Positions 9,638-17,001 of a stretch of DNA of 54,092 bases are shown piece by piece. Every line of letters begins with the position of its first letter. Positions within the stretch are counted from its first letter, which is position 1. The translations under genes and the position numbers were made by a program. The DNA comes from Sphingomonas adhaesiva (lineage in GTDB: Bacteria; Pseudomonadota; Alphaproteobacteria; Sphingomonadales; Sphingomonadaceae): assembly GCF_002374855.1 (NCBI RefSeq), contig NZ_NWVC01000011.1, forward strand, positions 1-54,092. Direction: 5' to 3'. The notes under the pieces were generated by a model. The model was not told where the DNA came from. It searched no databases and was given only the letters and a program-made list of their open reading frames with translations.

Positions 9638-9673
9638 TGGCTTCTCCCAACGCGAGGCGTCCGAAACGATAAG

Positions 9674-10618
9674 CTACATCGACATGGGCGGCGATAGTGT
9701 CCCCAGCCAGGCGACGAGCCCGAGAATGACGATCGCAAGACCGCCTTCGACGACGAGGCTCGCGCGCAGCAGCGCCTGCGCCCGTGGCGCGTCCTCTTCC
9801 TCGATCGCCTGCGCAAGTGCCGGGGTCAGGCGATAACGGTTGAGCGCGGCCAGGCCCAGCATGCCGGCGAACAGCAGCAGCTTGGCGATGAGCAGCAGGC
9901 CGTAGGTCGACTGCCCGAGCGAGGCGATGTTGCCCGGACCGACGAGGAACCAGCCGTTCACCGTCCCGGTCAGGATCAGCAGGGCGACGATGATCGTGCC
10001 GACGAGGGAGAAGCCCCGCAACGCTTCCTCGGCGAGCGTGACCCGGTCCATGTCTTGAGCGGCGAGATCGTCGGTTGCGAGCCTGGGAAGTACCAGCGCG
10101 AGGAATGCGGCAAGCGCGCCGACCCAGGCGCCGGCGGCGAGCAGATGGATGAGATCGGCCCCCAGTTGCAGCCAGCCCGCCTCGCCTTCGCCAGCCGCGC
10201 CATGCCCACTCCAGGCGAGGGTCGCGAGTGCGACCGCGCCTGCCAGAGTGGAGGCGATGAAGGCAGGACGGGATTGCCGGCGATAGAAGGGGATGGAGAG
10301 CAGGAGAACGAGGAGCGCGACGAGGCGCGCCTTCAGCGCCGTTCCCATGGACGTGCCGTTGAACAGCTCTGCGACCATGGAAAGATCAGGCTGGGTGAGC
10401 GGCAGCCCGGTCATGGCCGCTGCCTGCAACGCGAACCCCAGCGCCGACAGCAGGAGGGCGAGACAGGCGAGACCGGCCACCATTGCTACCATCGGCAGAT
10501 GCCGCTGTACCATCCGGCCGCCGCCGGGCGCATAGAGCGCGAACAGCGGCAGGCCGAACAACAGGCCGAGATCGACGTAGAGCGCCCAGCGGACGGCGAC
10601 GAGTGCCACGTCGTTCAT
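9674..10618 (-). CDS. copD: Copper resistance inner-membrane protein CopD
   Basis: This 314-residue polytopic membrane protein of the CopD family has about eight hydrophobic helices. Conserved-type histidines occur at helix ends (WSGHGAAGEG and LGADLIHLLAAGAWVGAL). CopD works with periplasmic CopC in copper handling and is usually proposed to move copper across the inner membrane. It follows copC by four bases, consistent with one operon. The next gene downstream is the methyltransferase, after a short gap. Confidence 0.88.
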   Translation of the reverse strand: MNDVALVAVRWALYVDLGLLFGLPLFALYAPGGGRMVQRHLPMVAMVAGLACLALLLSALGFALQAAAMTGLPLTQPDLSMVAELFNGTSMGTALKARLVALLVLLLSIPFYRRQSRPAFIASTLAGAVALATLAWSGHGAAGEGEAGWLQLGADLIHLLAAGAWVGALAAFLALVLPRLATDDLAAQDMDRVTLAEEALRGFSLVGTIIVALLILTGTVNGWFLVGPGNIASLGQSTYGLLLIAKLLLFAGMLGLAALNRYRLTPALAQAIEEEDAPRAQALLRASLVVEGGLAIVILGLVAWLGTLSPPMSM

Positions 10619-10622
10619 GGCG

Positions 10623-11000
10623 TCACTTGACGGTAAAGGCGAGATTGCCCTGGATGCGGTGCGTGTCGGTCGAGACGACGTGCCAGGCGACCTGATAGCT
10701 GCCCGCCATGAGCGGCTTGGCGAGCGTCAGCACGAGCGTCTTGTCGCCTTCGACGGACGTCTTGAAGCCGGTTACCGCCATGCGGTGGTTGGGCATGCCG
10801 GGCATGCCGGTCATCACGATCTCGGCGCCCGACAGCTTCGGCATCAGACCTTCACTGAAGGTGAGCGTTATACGCGACGGCGCCGGGACGCTGGCGTTGG
10901 CGGCGGGCGTCGAGGACACGAGCTTGGGATGGGCGTAGGCCGGAGCCGAAACACTCAGGCCGACGGCGGCGATGGCTGCGAGCGGCGAAAAGAAGCGCAT
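10623..11000 (-). CDS. copC: Periplasmic copper-binding protein CopC
   Basis: This 125-residue protein has a signal peptide ending AYA, then mature HPKLVSSTPA, so an N-terminal His can form the Cu(II) site together with the Asp/His in STDTHRIQG. A Met-rich loop (MTGMPGMPNHRM) matches the Cu(I) site of two-site CopC proteins. The fold is the small CopC beta-barrel. It is first in a copC-copD transcript with a strong shared-pattern promoter 32 bases before the ATG. It should bind copper in the periplasm and present it to CopD. Confidence 0.93.
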   Translation of the reverse strand: MRFFSPLAAIAAVGLSVSAPAYAHPKLVSSTPAANASVPAPSRITLTFSEGLMPKLSGAEIVMTGMPGMPNHRMAVTGFKTSVEGDKTLVLTLAKPLMAGSYQVAWHVVSTDTHRIQGNLAFTVK

Positions 11001-11031
11001 TTGGACATTCTCCTGTCAGTGACATGAGAGA

Positions 11032-11058
11032 ATACGCAGCCGCGACCTGCACCCCTCG
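11032..11058 (-). promoter_or_regulatory. Putative ECF sigma promoter of copCD
   Basis: On the minus strand GAGGGG (11053-11058) and GCGTATT (11032-11038) are separated by exactly 14 bases. The same pair with the same spacing occurs before copA', the DUF305 gene and the second DUF411 gene. The ECF sigma gene next door is the obvious candidate reader. Confidence 0.7.
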
Positions 11059-11081
11059 CAATTTTCTTTTTGTTCCCGGAC

Positions 11082-11108
11082 AAGGGTTGCCGGACCATCC
11101 TGCTTATT
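11082..11108 (+). promoter_or_regulatory. Weaker promoter copy before the sigma-factor operon
   Basis: CAAGGG, 14 bases, GCTTATT resembles the shared pattern with a few mismatches and lies 24 bases before the first gene of the sigma module. It would allow autoregulation if real. It is too degenerate to be certain. Confidence 0.35.
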
Positions 11109-11132
11109 GAGAAGTGAAGACGGAGAAACATC

Positions 11133-11405
11133 ATGGACCACCTCGACGACATGCTCAGCCGGTTGCGGGAAGCGCCGCTCGATCCCCGGCTTGCCGGGCT
11201 GGACAGCCGCGTCATGGCCGAGATCGCCCGGCTCCAGGCCATGCCCCGCCTGAGCGCCACGACATTCGGTATCGCCGCGGCAGCAGCCTTGTTCCTGGGA
11301 ATTGCCGGCTCGGCCGTGCCTGTGCGGTCGACCGAAGCCGGGCCGATATCGCCCTTTGACGCGCGGCTCGCGCTCGCTCCTTCGACGCTGCTGAGTTCAC
11401 AATGA
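11133..11405 (+). CDS. CnrY-like small anti-sigma factor (putative)
   Basis: This is a 90-residue single-pass membrane protein. A ~40-residue cytoplasmic N-terminus rich in charged and Leu residues (MDHLDDMLSRLREAPLDPRL) precedes one helix (TTFGIAAAAALFLGIAGSAVP) and a short outer tail. Size, topology and position before a CnrX-like sensor and an ECF sigma gene match CnrY-type anti-sigma factors, which hold the sigma factor at the membrane. Sequence alone would not identify it, so the call rests mainly on gene order. The stop overlaps the next start (ATGATG). Confidence 0.65.
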   Translation: MDHLDDMLSRLREAPLDPRLAGLDSRVMAEIARLQAMPRLSATTFGIAAAAALFLGIAGSAVPVRSTEAGPISPFDARLALAPSTLLSSQ

Positions 11406-11842
11406 TGCGCGACCGCCGGCTCCTGCTCCTCGTCCTGCTGACCTTTGCCGCGGCGATCGCCGGTGTGGTCATCGGCCGCGTCTATGTGGTTCCGGTGCGC
11501 CCGGTCGAAAATGAGTTGCACGACCTGCTCCATCGCGATCTGAAGCTGGACACCGCGCAACATAGCCGTCTCGAGACGATCGAGAAGAACTATGCGATCC
11601 GGCGTCAGGCACTGGAGGCCGAACTGCGCGCCGATAACGCGCGGCTCGCCGAGGCGATCGAGGCGGAGCATGGCTATGGTCCTCGGGTTGCAGGGGCGGT
11701 GGATCGCTCGCACCAGGCGATGGGCGCGCTGCAGAAGGAAACACTCGAGCATATCTTCGCGATGCGGGCCGTGCTGCGCCCGGATCAGACGGACAAGTTC
11801 GACGACGCCGTGGTGAAAGCGCTGACGGCCAAGTCCAAATGA
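11402..11842 (+). CDS. CnrX-like periplasmic metal sensor
   Basis: This 146-residue protein has an N-terminal membrane anchor (LLLLVLLTFAAAIAGVVIG) and a helical periplasmic domain of the heavy-metal sensor type. It shows His-x3-His (ELHDLLHRDLKLD), a Glu in LETIEKNY and His-x3-Met (LEHIFAM). This is the order and spacing of the metal ligands known in CnrX. Metal binding would release the sigma factor through the membrane partner encoded upstream. It overlaps both neighbours by a few bases, so all three are translated together. The metal is not certain: CnrX senses Ni/Co, but the context here is copper. Confidence 0.82.
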   Translation: MMRDRRLLLLVLLTFAAAIAGVVIGRVYVVPVRPVENELHDLLHRDLKLDTAQHSRLETIEKNYAIRRQALEAELRADNARLAEAIEAEHGYGPRVAGAVDRSHQAMGALQKETLEHIFAMRAVLRPDQTDKFDDAVVKALTAKSK

Positions 11843-12405
11843 CCGCGTGCCTCCCCGACTGCTCGGACGGGGAGCTCGCGGCTCTGGCGCTTGGAGGCCG
11901 GCAAGCGGCCTATGGCGAGCTGGTCCGCCGGCATCAGGGCTGGGTGCACCGCCTCGTGCGCAGCCATGTCGGGAACCGCGACGAAGCGCTCGACGTGACC
12001 CAGGCGAGCTTCGTCGCCGCCTTCGCCGCACTCAACCGCTATGACGCTGCGCGACCTTTTCCGGTCTGGATGTCGCGGATCGTCATCAATAAATGCCATG
12101 ACTGGCGCCGCCGCCGCGCGGTCCGCAACTTCTTCTCCCACGCGCTGGCGCTGGGGGAAGCCGAACATGTCGTCGACGAGGCGCCACTACCCGACCAGGC
12201 GATCGGCGCCGAGCAGCAGCTGGCAGAGGCCATGAAAGCGATCGCCGCCCTGCCCGCATCGCTCAAGGACACGCTCGTCTTGCGGACGATCGATGAGAAA
12301 TCGGAAGCCGAAACCGCCGAGATTCTCGGCATCTCCCAGAAGGCGGTCGAAACACGCCTCTACCGCGCCCGGGCGCGCCTCGCGGAAATTTTGAAGAAAG
12401 TTTGA
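11839..12405 (+). CDS. ECF-family RNA polymerase sigma factor (CnrH-like)
   Basis: This 188-residue sigma-70 factor has region 2 in the first half (YGELVRRHQGWVHRLVRSHVG; DVTQASFVAAFAALNRYD; PFPVWMSRIVINKC) and region 4 at the C-terminus (TLVLRTIDEKSEAETAEILG; SQKAVETRLYRARARLAEIL). It has no region 1 or 3, as usual for ECF factors. It is third in a Y-X-H-like operon, so it should be freed when the sensor binds metal. The promoter pattern shared by copC, copA', DUF305 and DUF411 is its likely target. Its stop codon overlaps the -35 element of the copA' promoter. Confidence 0.9.
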   Translation: MTACLPDCSDGELAALALGGRQAAYGELVRRHQGWVHRLVRSHVGNRDEALDVTQASFVAAFAALNRYDAARPFPVWMSRIVINKCHDWRRRRAVRNFFSHALALGEAEHVVDEAPLPDQAIGAEQQLAEAMKAIAALPASLKDTLVLRTIDEKSEAETAEILGISQKAVETRLYRARARLAEILKKV

Positions 12406-12430
12406 GGGGCACGCGGGCGGGCTGCGTATT
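12404..12430 (+). promoter_or_regulatory. Putative ECF sigma promoter before copA'
   Basis: GAGGGG (12404-12409), 14 bases, GCGTATT (12424-12430) lies 43 bases before the truncated multicopper oxidase gene. It is one of four strong copies of this pattern in the window. The -35 element overlaps the stop codon of the sigma-factor gene. Confidence 0.7.
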
Positions 12431-12472
12431 TCCAGTAGGCCCGCCCTCTTTCCGCAAGCTGAGACAAACCGA

Positions 12473-12898
12473 ATGATTTCTGCTCTCGACCGCCGCCAGT
12501 TCCTTCGCGGCGCGGCCCTCGCCGGTGGCGGCGCCGCCTTGTCAGCCTGGCTGCCGGCCTGGGCGCAGACGATCTCGCCGGGGATGCGGCCGACGCTGCC
12601 GACCGTGTCGGGCGAAGACATCACGCTGACGATCGCCCGGCAGTCGATGAGCATCGATGGTCGCCAGTTCCGGGCAATCGGCGTCAACGGCACGGTCCCT
12701 GCGCCACTCATCCGGCTGCGCGAAGGCCAGCGCGTGCGGCTCAACGTCATCAATCAGCTGGAGGAGGACAGCTCGATCCACTGGCACGGGCTGATCCTGC
12801 CGGCCAATATGGACGGTGTGCCGGGCGTGTCTTTTCCGGGCATCAAGCCGGGCTCGAACTACCTCTACCAGTTCTCCGTCGTGCAAAGCGGCACCTAG
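12473..12898 (+). pseudogene. copA: Truncated multicopper oxidase CopA, N-terminal fragment
   Basis: The 141 residues are the start of a copper-resistance multicopper oxidase. They include a Tat signal (DRRQFLRGAALAGG), the first cupredoxin domain and the first copper motif (SSIHWHGLILP). The frame stops right after FSVVQSGT, where the intact copy at 44726 continues into its YWYHAH motif. The break coincides with the end of a truncated integrase on the other strand. Three of the four copper motifs are missing, so it cannot be an active oxidase. A sigma-type promoter remains in front. The lost part is not in this window. Confidence 0.88.
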
Positions 12899-13611
12899 AC
12901 TGTCCTTGGCCGGTCTCCCTTGGTGATATGGAGCGGCACGCCGACAAGTGGATCGCTGTCGAGGGCGAGTGGCCAGCTATCCGGGATTTGGTCGACAGCG
13001 AGCGCGCAAAGCTCCTTGCGGCGCAGTCCCGCCCCGAGCGCCCATTGAGCGGCAAGTCGGGCGGTAGGCCTCAGATGCGCGAATAGCCGTGCCAGTTCGT
13101 CGGCGCGCAGCGGTCGCGGCAGTTTTTCCGGGCGTGAGACGATCAGTTCGTTGACCTGGCGCCGCTGCAAACCTGGGCGATAGGCGCCGTCGAGCATCAG
13201 CGTCATCTTCTCGGCCAACCGGAATGGGCAGTGGTCGATCAGCCCCTTATCGAGCGCCCAGTCATAGAAGCGACAGACTGTCGAGACGCGCGCGTTGATC
13301 GTGGTCCGGGCATAGGGCCGCCCGGTATGCGTGCTGGAATTCTCCAGCATCCGGTTGCGATAGGCGGCGATGACGCGTTCGTCGGCCTCGCGCCATTCGA
13401 TCCCCGATTGTTCGAGCGAGTCGAACCAGTCGTGGAGATGCTCACCATAGGTTCGCACGGTTTCGGAAGCATGGGCGCGGCCACTGAGTTCGGCATGCTC
13501 CATGAGCCAAACGAAAGCTGGCTCGATAATCGCCATGTTGGCGTCGAACAGGATGGGAAAGCCTTCAGGGATGCTTGCTTCACCGGAAGCAGCCCGGATG
13601 ATCGAAACCAT
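12895..13611 (-). pseudogene. Tyrosine recombinase, C-terminally truncated
   Basis: This 238-residue fragment has the SAM-like core-binding domain of phage-type integrases (TVRTYGEHLHDWFDSLEQSG; ARTTINARVSTVCRFYDWAL) and the first part of the catalytic domain with the Arg box (GAGLRRKELCAL) and the Lys hairpin (ITKGDRPRTV). The frame then ends at a TAG created by the joined copA' sequence, so the HxxR box and the nucleophile Tyr are missing. It is therefore inactive. It marks the left junction of the segment carrying CBASS. Confidence 0.82.
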
Positions 13612-13732
13612 GATTTAGGACTCCCCGTCTTGGGGCTCAGGCGGAATATACACCCGATGCCCCAAAACGCACATAGAGTCCGACGAGGTGACGCCTATCA
13701 GAAGGATATGATCCAGAGCAGCCTACCTATGT

Positions 13733-14656
13733 CTATTCGTCGCTTCTGCTCTGAGCATCTCGACCCGCCAATGCGGAAGAACATGCGGCCAACGCATCCT
13801 TACAAGCCTTATCGACAGCTTCTTTATTTAGAAGCACAAGCTGTTGCCGCTCGGGCGGTAGGTCCAGATCCAAATTCAGATGTTGTATGAGATAGAAGGC
13901 CAACGCGACCCGTGTAACGAGCCTCAGACGCCCTCTAGTCATGCCATATTCTTTGACAAGTGACCGACGTGCACCATCGCTAAGCGCCGGGTTGGGGGCA
14001 AGAAGAAGTTCTATCTCATCAAACCATTCCCGATCGAACAGAGGGTCCACTGTGCGAGGAGCGAATTCTCCTGTCCCGGTGATCCGCGACAGAACAAAAT
14101 CGCGGAAGGCGTTGTTTTTCGGGCACCACGCCCTGATGTGCCATCTGATCCCGTTGTGCGCGAGAGCATGAGGCTCGACCATTCTGCGTATTGCATCGGG
14201 CCGCTTCAAAGACTGGTACTCGATCTCAACCGCCGCTCTATTCCGGATCGCCTCCAGAATCGATCGAACGACCTTCGTGGACACGCTGCGTTGGGGGACC
14301 GGTAGCACCCCTACCGGGGGAAGCTCACCGAACCATGTATCCTCTCGTTCGACCAACCCCGCGGCAATAGACGAAAGCTGAAGAAGCTGCCGATCCGACA
14401 CCTCCCGGAGAAAATGCGGTACAAACGACCGCGCCGCTAAAAAGGTCTTGGCGTTTCGATCATATGCAATGTTTGTTGGGGCCGTGCTTTCGTAAAGAGC
14501 CAGGTCCGCAGACGCCTGCTGGAGTGTCACCCCGAACCGATCGGCGATATCTGAGCGATTGACCCGCCCCTCCCACACCAACCTGAACTCAATAAATTCA
14601 AGGCGTTGTGCTATATTCCATCGCAAGCCGCGACCCTGCGGGTTATTTTCTTCCAT
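13733..14656 (-). CDS. capW: CapW-like WYL-domain transcriptional repressor of CBASS
   Basis: This 307-residue regulator has an N-terminal winged helix (RLEFIEFRLVWEGRVNRSDIADRFGV), a central WYL domain (AAVEIEYQSLKRPDAIRRMVEPHALAHNG, IRWHIRAWCPKNNAFRDFVLSRI) and a C-terminal WCX-like part with RLRLVTRVALAFYLIQHL. It is transcribed away from the CapV-CD-NTase-Cap2 operon with 159 bases between. CapW proteins in this position repress CBASS and are thought to respond to a ligand through the WYL domain during infection or DNA damage. Family and context agree well; the ligand is unknown. It probably also represses itself. Confidence 0.88.
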   Translation of the reverse strand: MEENNPQGRGLRWNIAQRLEFIEFRLVWEGRVNRSDIADRFGVTLQQASADLALYESTAPTNIAYDRNAKTFLAARSFVPHFLREVSDRQLLQLSSIAAGLVEREDTWFGELPPVGVLPVPQRSVSTKVVRSILEAIRNRAAVEIEYQSLKRPDAIRRMVEPHALAHNGIRWHIRAWCPKNNAFRDFVLSRITGTGEFAPRTVDPLFDREWFDEIELLLAPNPALSDGARRSLVKEYGMTRGRLRLVTRVALAFYLIQHLNLDLDLPPERQQLVLLNKEAVDKACKDALAACSSALAGRDAQSRSDE

Positions 14657-14665
14657 CGACTATCC

Positions 14666-14694
14666 TTGATCAGTCTGGTTTCCCGACCTATATA
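14666..14694 (+). promoter_or_regulatory. Sigma-70-like promoter of the CBASS operon
   Basis: TTGATC (14666-14671) and TATATA (14689-14694) are separated by 17 bases and point toward capV. The spacer holds TTTCCCGAC, and a related TTTTCCGACGGG follows the -10, giving a direct repeat over the start region that could be the CapW operator. Confidence 0.65.
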
Positions 14695-14746
14695 TGTTTT
14701 CCGACGGGTAGAAAGGGCCTTTGGCATCGACTCATCCCTCGGGGGC

Positions 14747-14761
14747 CCCGGTTTGACCGGG
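14747..14761. promoter_or_regulatory. Inverted repeat in capW-capV intergenic region
   Basis: CCCGGT and ACCGGG form perfect 6-base arms around TTG, 55 bases before capV and downstream of its promoter. It partly overlaps a GGGGCCCC palindrome at 14742-14749. It could be an operator or a leader hairpin. Confidence 0.45.
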
Positions 14762-14815
14762 AGAGATGTGGGATTCAACCCGCGCTCACGCATGTAACAG
14801 GGAAGCCAAGTCTAG

Positions 14816-15949
14816 ATGTCGGAAGGCGAAAATCACAGTCAGAGACCTTATCGCGTATTGAGCTTGGATGGGGGAGGCATGCGTGGGATATACACCGCAG
14901 CCTTTCTCGATCGCCTGCTCGCCCAGCAGGCTGCGCGCAGCGGGAAAGCACCGCTGGATCTCGGCCTCGGATTCGACCTCATCGTGGGCACGAGCACAGG
15001 TGCAATCGTCGCGGCGGCGGCTGCAGTCGGTGTTCCGATGAAAGAGGTCGTCGCTCTTTACGAGGATTATGGCCCCAAGATCTTTCCGCATCGCATCAAA
15101 GGCAAGCTGAGCGCCATCTTCCGTGCGTTCACGGGAGGATATTTCGTTCGCCGCGGCGACCAGGCCTTGCGCAAGGCACTGGCGAATGTCCTTGAGGACG
15201 TCACGATGCTGGATGTTTTCGAGAAGCGCGGAATTTCCCTCGCAATCCCGGCCGTTAGAATGAGCACGCACAAGGCGTGGGTGTTCAAAAAGACGCCCAA
15301 AAGCGGTGTTCGGGATGACAATTACAAGCTCACCGACGTGTGCATGGCTTCAAGCGCGGCACCGATCTTCCGCTCCCTGGCCGCCATTGATGACCCTGGC
15401 GAGGGCGGCGGGGGCAAGCAGATATTCTGCGACGGCGGCCTTTGGGCCAATAACCCGATCATGGTCGGCTTCACCGACGCGCTGGCGAACGCTGCTCCCA
15501 CGCAACCGATCGAAATATTCTCTCTCGGTACTTGCCCACGTCCTGAGGGGGAGCATATCCCCGCAGGCAAGGTTCACCGTTCAATGCTCAGCTGGGCACT
15601 TGGCGCGGATGTTGCGCCGTTGGGAATTTCCGCCCAGGAATTTGCCTACGATAATATGGCAAGACTGCTGGCAAACGCCATCAGCGATTGCGGCCGAACA
15701 ATAAGGCGGGTGCGTTTTCCGAACAAGGACGTGCCCGCCAGCATGATGGCCTATCTGGCGCTCGATGACAGCCGAGAAGAAGCGATGCACCGGCTTGTTC
15801 AACAGGCCCACACCGACGCTGATATGACGCGGAGCGCCTGTGATGACCCTATGAACAGCGAGGGGCAATTGATCCGCGCGATGCTCGAAAGCCTCCCTCC
15901 CCTTGATCCGGCCAGGACGCTCCGGCGACCCGCCGAAGCTACTGCATAA
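14816..15949 (+). CDS. capV: CBASS effector CapV, patatin-like phospholipase
   Basis: This 377-residue patatin-family lipase has the oxyanion motif GGGMRG (19-24), the nucleophile elbow GTSTG (58-62, Ser60) and the DGG motif with Asp206, giving the Ser-Asp dyad. CapV enzymes are switched on by a cyclic nucleotide made by the partner CD-NTase and degrade membrane phospholipid, killing the infected cell. No signal peptide is seen, as expected for a cytosolic enzyme acting on the inner membrane. It is first in the operon, 11 bases before the CD-NTase gene. The family, order and neighbours make the assignment strong. Confidence 0.93.
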   Translation: MSEGENHSQRPYRVLSLDGGGMRGIYTAAFLDRLLAQQAARSGKAPLDLGLGFDLIVGTSTGAIVAAAAAVGVPMKEVVALYEDYGPKIFPHRIKGKLSAIFRAFTGGYFVRRGDQALRKALANVLEDVTMLDVFEKRGISLAIPAVRMSTHKAWVFKKTPKSGVRDDNYKLTDVCMASSAAPIFRSLAAIDDPGEGGGGKQIFCDGGLWANNPIMVGFTDALANAAPTQPIEIFSLGTCPRPEGEHIPAGKVHRSMLSWALGADVAPLGISAQEFAYDNMARLLANAISDCGRTIRRVRFPNKDVPASMMAYLALDDSREEAMHRLVQQAHTDADMTRSACDDPMNSEGQLIRAMLESLPPLDPARTLRRPAEATA

Positions 15950-15960
15950 AGGATCGATTT

Positions 15961-17001
15961 ATGTACGACTGTGACAAAGACGTTTGCGCCTACCATAAGG
16001 ATGAGGTCACGCTTCCCAAGACTGATCAGGATTCCATGCGCAGCCGCCGCGATGCAAATCGCAAGCGACTGCGCGACGGGTTGAGCAAGGCCAACGACCC
16101 GGCACCCAGCGAATTCGTCAAGCAGGGTTCCTATGCCATGAAGACGATGCTTCGAGACGCCGCGAATGACTATGACATCGACGATGGGGTCTACTTCTGG
16201 AAGGAAGACCTCGTCGGGGACCGGGGCGCGGAAAAGACGTCCATCCAGGCGCGGTGGATGGTACGAGATGCAATCGACGACGGAAGCTTCAAAACAGCGC
16301 CGGAAGTTCGGAGCAATTGCGTTCGAGTCTTCTACGAGAAGGGCTACCATGTCGACGTCCCGGTATACCGTAAGTCTGAAGACGACGATGGCAACATGGT
16401 CCATGAACTGGCATCGTCTAGCGGATGGAAGCGTTCGGATGCGCGTGACGTAACGCAGTGGTTCGAGGATGAGCGCAGCAACAGCACAAATGGCACCCAG
16501 TTGCGCCGGCTGGTTCGCCTGATCAAGAAATACGCCAAGAGTCGGTCGAGTTGGAAAGGCGGCATCTTGTCCGGCTTTGGTATCACTGTCATTGTTACCG
16601 AATGCCAGCGTATCGACAGCCGGGAGGATCAAGCTCTTTACGACACCATGAAAGCCATCCGGGATCGCCTGAATTGGAATCTGGTCGTGAAGCATCCGGT
16701 CACGCCGAATGACACGATCACCAGCGGCGACAACGATGCCAAGGCACGGATGCTGCGTGACAAGCTGACCCAAGCGTTAGACTGGCTGGCCCCATTGTTT
16801 GAATGGGATTGCACGCGGGAAAAGGCACTGGGATGCTGGGACAAAGTCTTCAACACGACTTATTTCAGCGAGCGTGGTGAGGAAGAAGCCCGCGCAGCAG
16901 CATCCTATGCCGCACCGATCGCAACGTCTGCCGCTCTTATCGGCCTTGAAAGCCGTACCAGCGCATCGGTGCTCACATCGGGAGGAGGCCGCCATGCCTA
17001 A
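15961..17001 (+). CDS. cdnA: CBASS CD-NTase (cGAS/DncV-like nucleotidyltransferase)
   Basis: This 346-residue enzyme makes a cyclic nucleotide signal from NTPs on phage infection. The active site is complete: GS at 56-57 (KQGSYAMKT), Asp72 and Asp74 in NDYDIDDGVYF, and a third Asp at 132 in YHVDVPVY. The layout resembles DncV-type synthases, which make 3',3'-cGAMP and often pair with CapV, but the product cannot be read from sequence and the symbol is tentative. The C-terminus is a flexible Gly-rich tail ending SGGGRHA, suited to the C-terminal conjugation that Cap2 performs. It overlaps cap2 by 8 bases. Confidence 0.9.
   Translation: MYDCDKDVCAYHKDEVTLPKTDQDSMRSRRDANRKRLRDGLSKANDPAPSEFVKQGSYAMKTMLRDAANDYDIDDGVYFWKEDLVGDRGAEKTSIQARWMVRDAIDDGSFKTAPEVRSNCVRVFYEKGYHVDVPVYRKSEDDDGNMVHELASSSGWKRSDARDVTQWFEDERSNSTNGTQLRRLVRLIKKYAKSRSSWKGGILSGFGITVIVTECQRIDSREDQALYDTMKAIRDRLNWNLVVKHPVTPNDTITSGDNDAKARMLRDKLTQALDWLAPLFEWDCTREKALGCWDKVFNTTYFSERGEEEARAAASYAAPIATSAALIGLESRTSASVLTSGGGRHA

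Noticed and set aside
11839..12168. Minus-strand ORF opposite the sigma-factor gene
   Set aside because: The plus strand shows sigma region 2 and 4 motifs; the antisense frame has none.
12895..13611. Active integrase of a CBASS island
   Set aside because: The HxxR and Tyr residues are missing, so it cannot catalyse integration.
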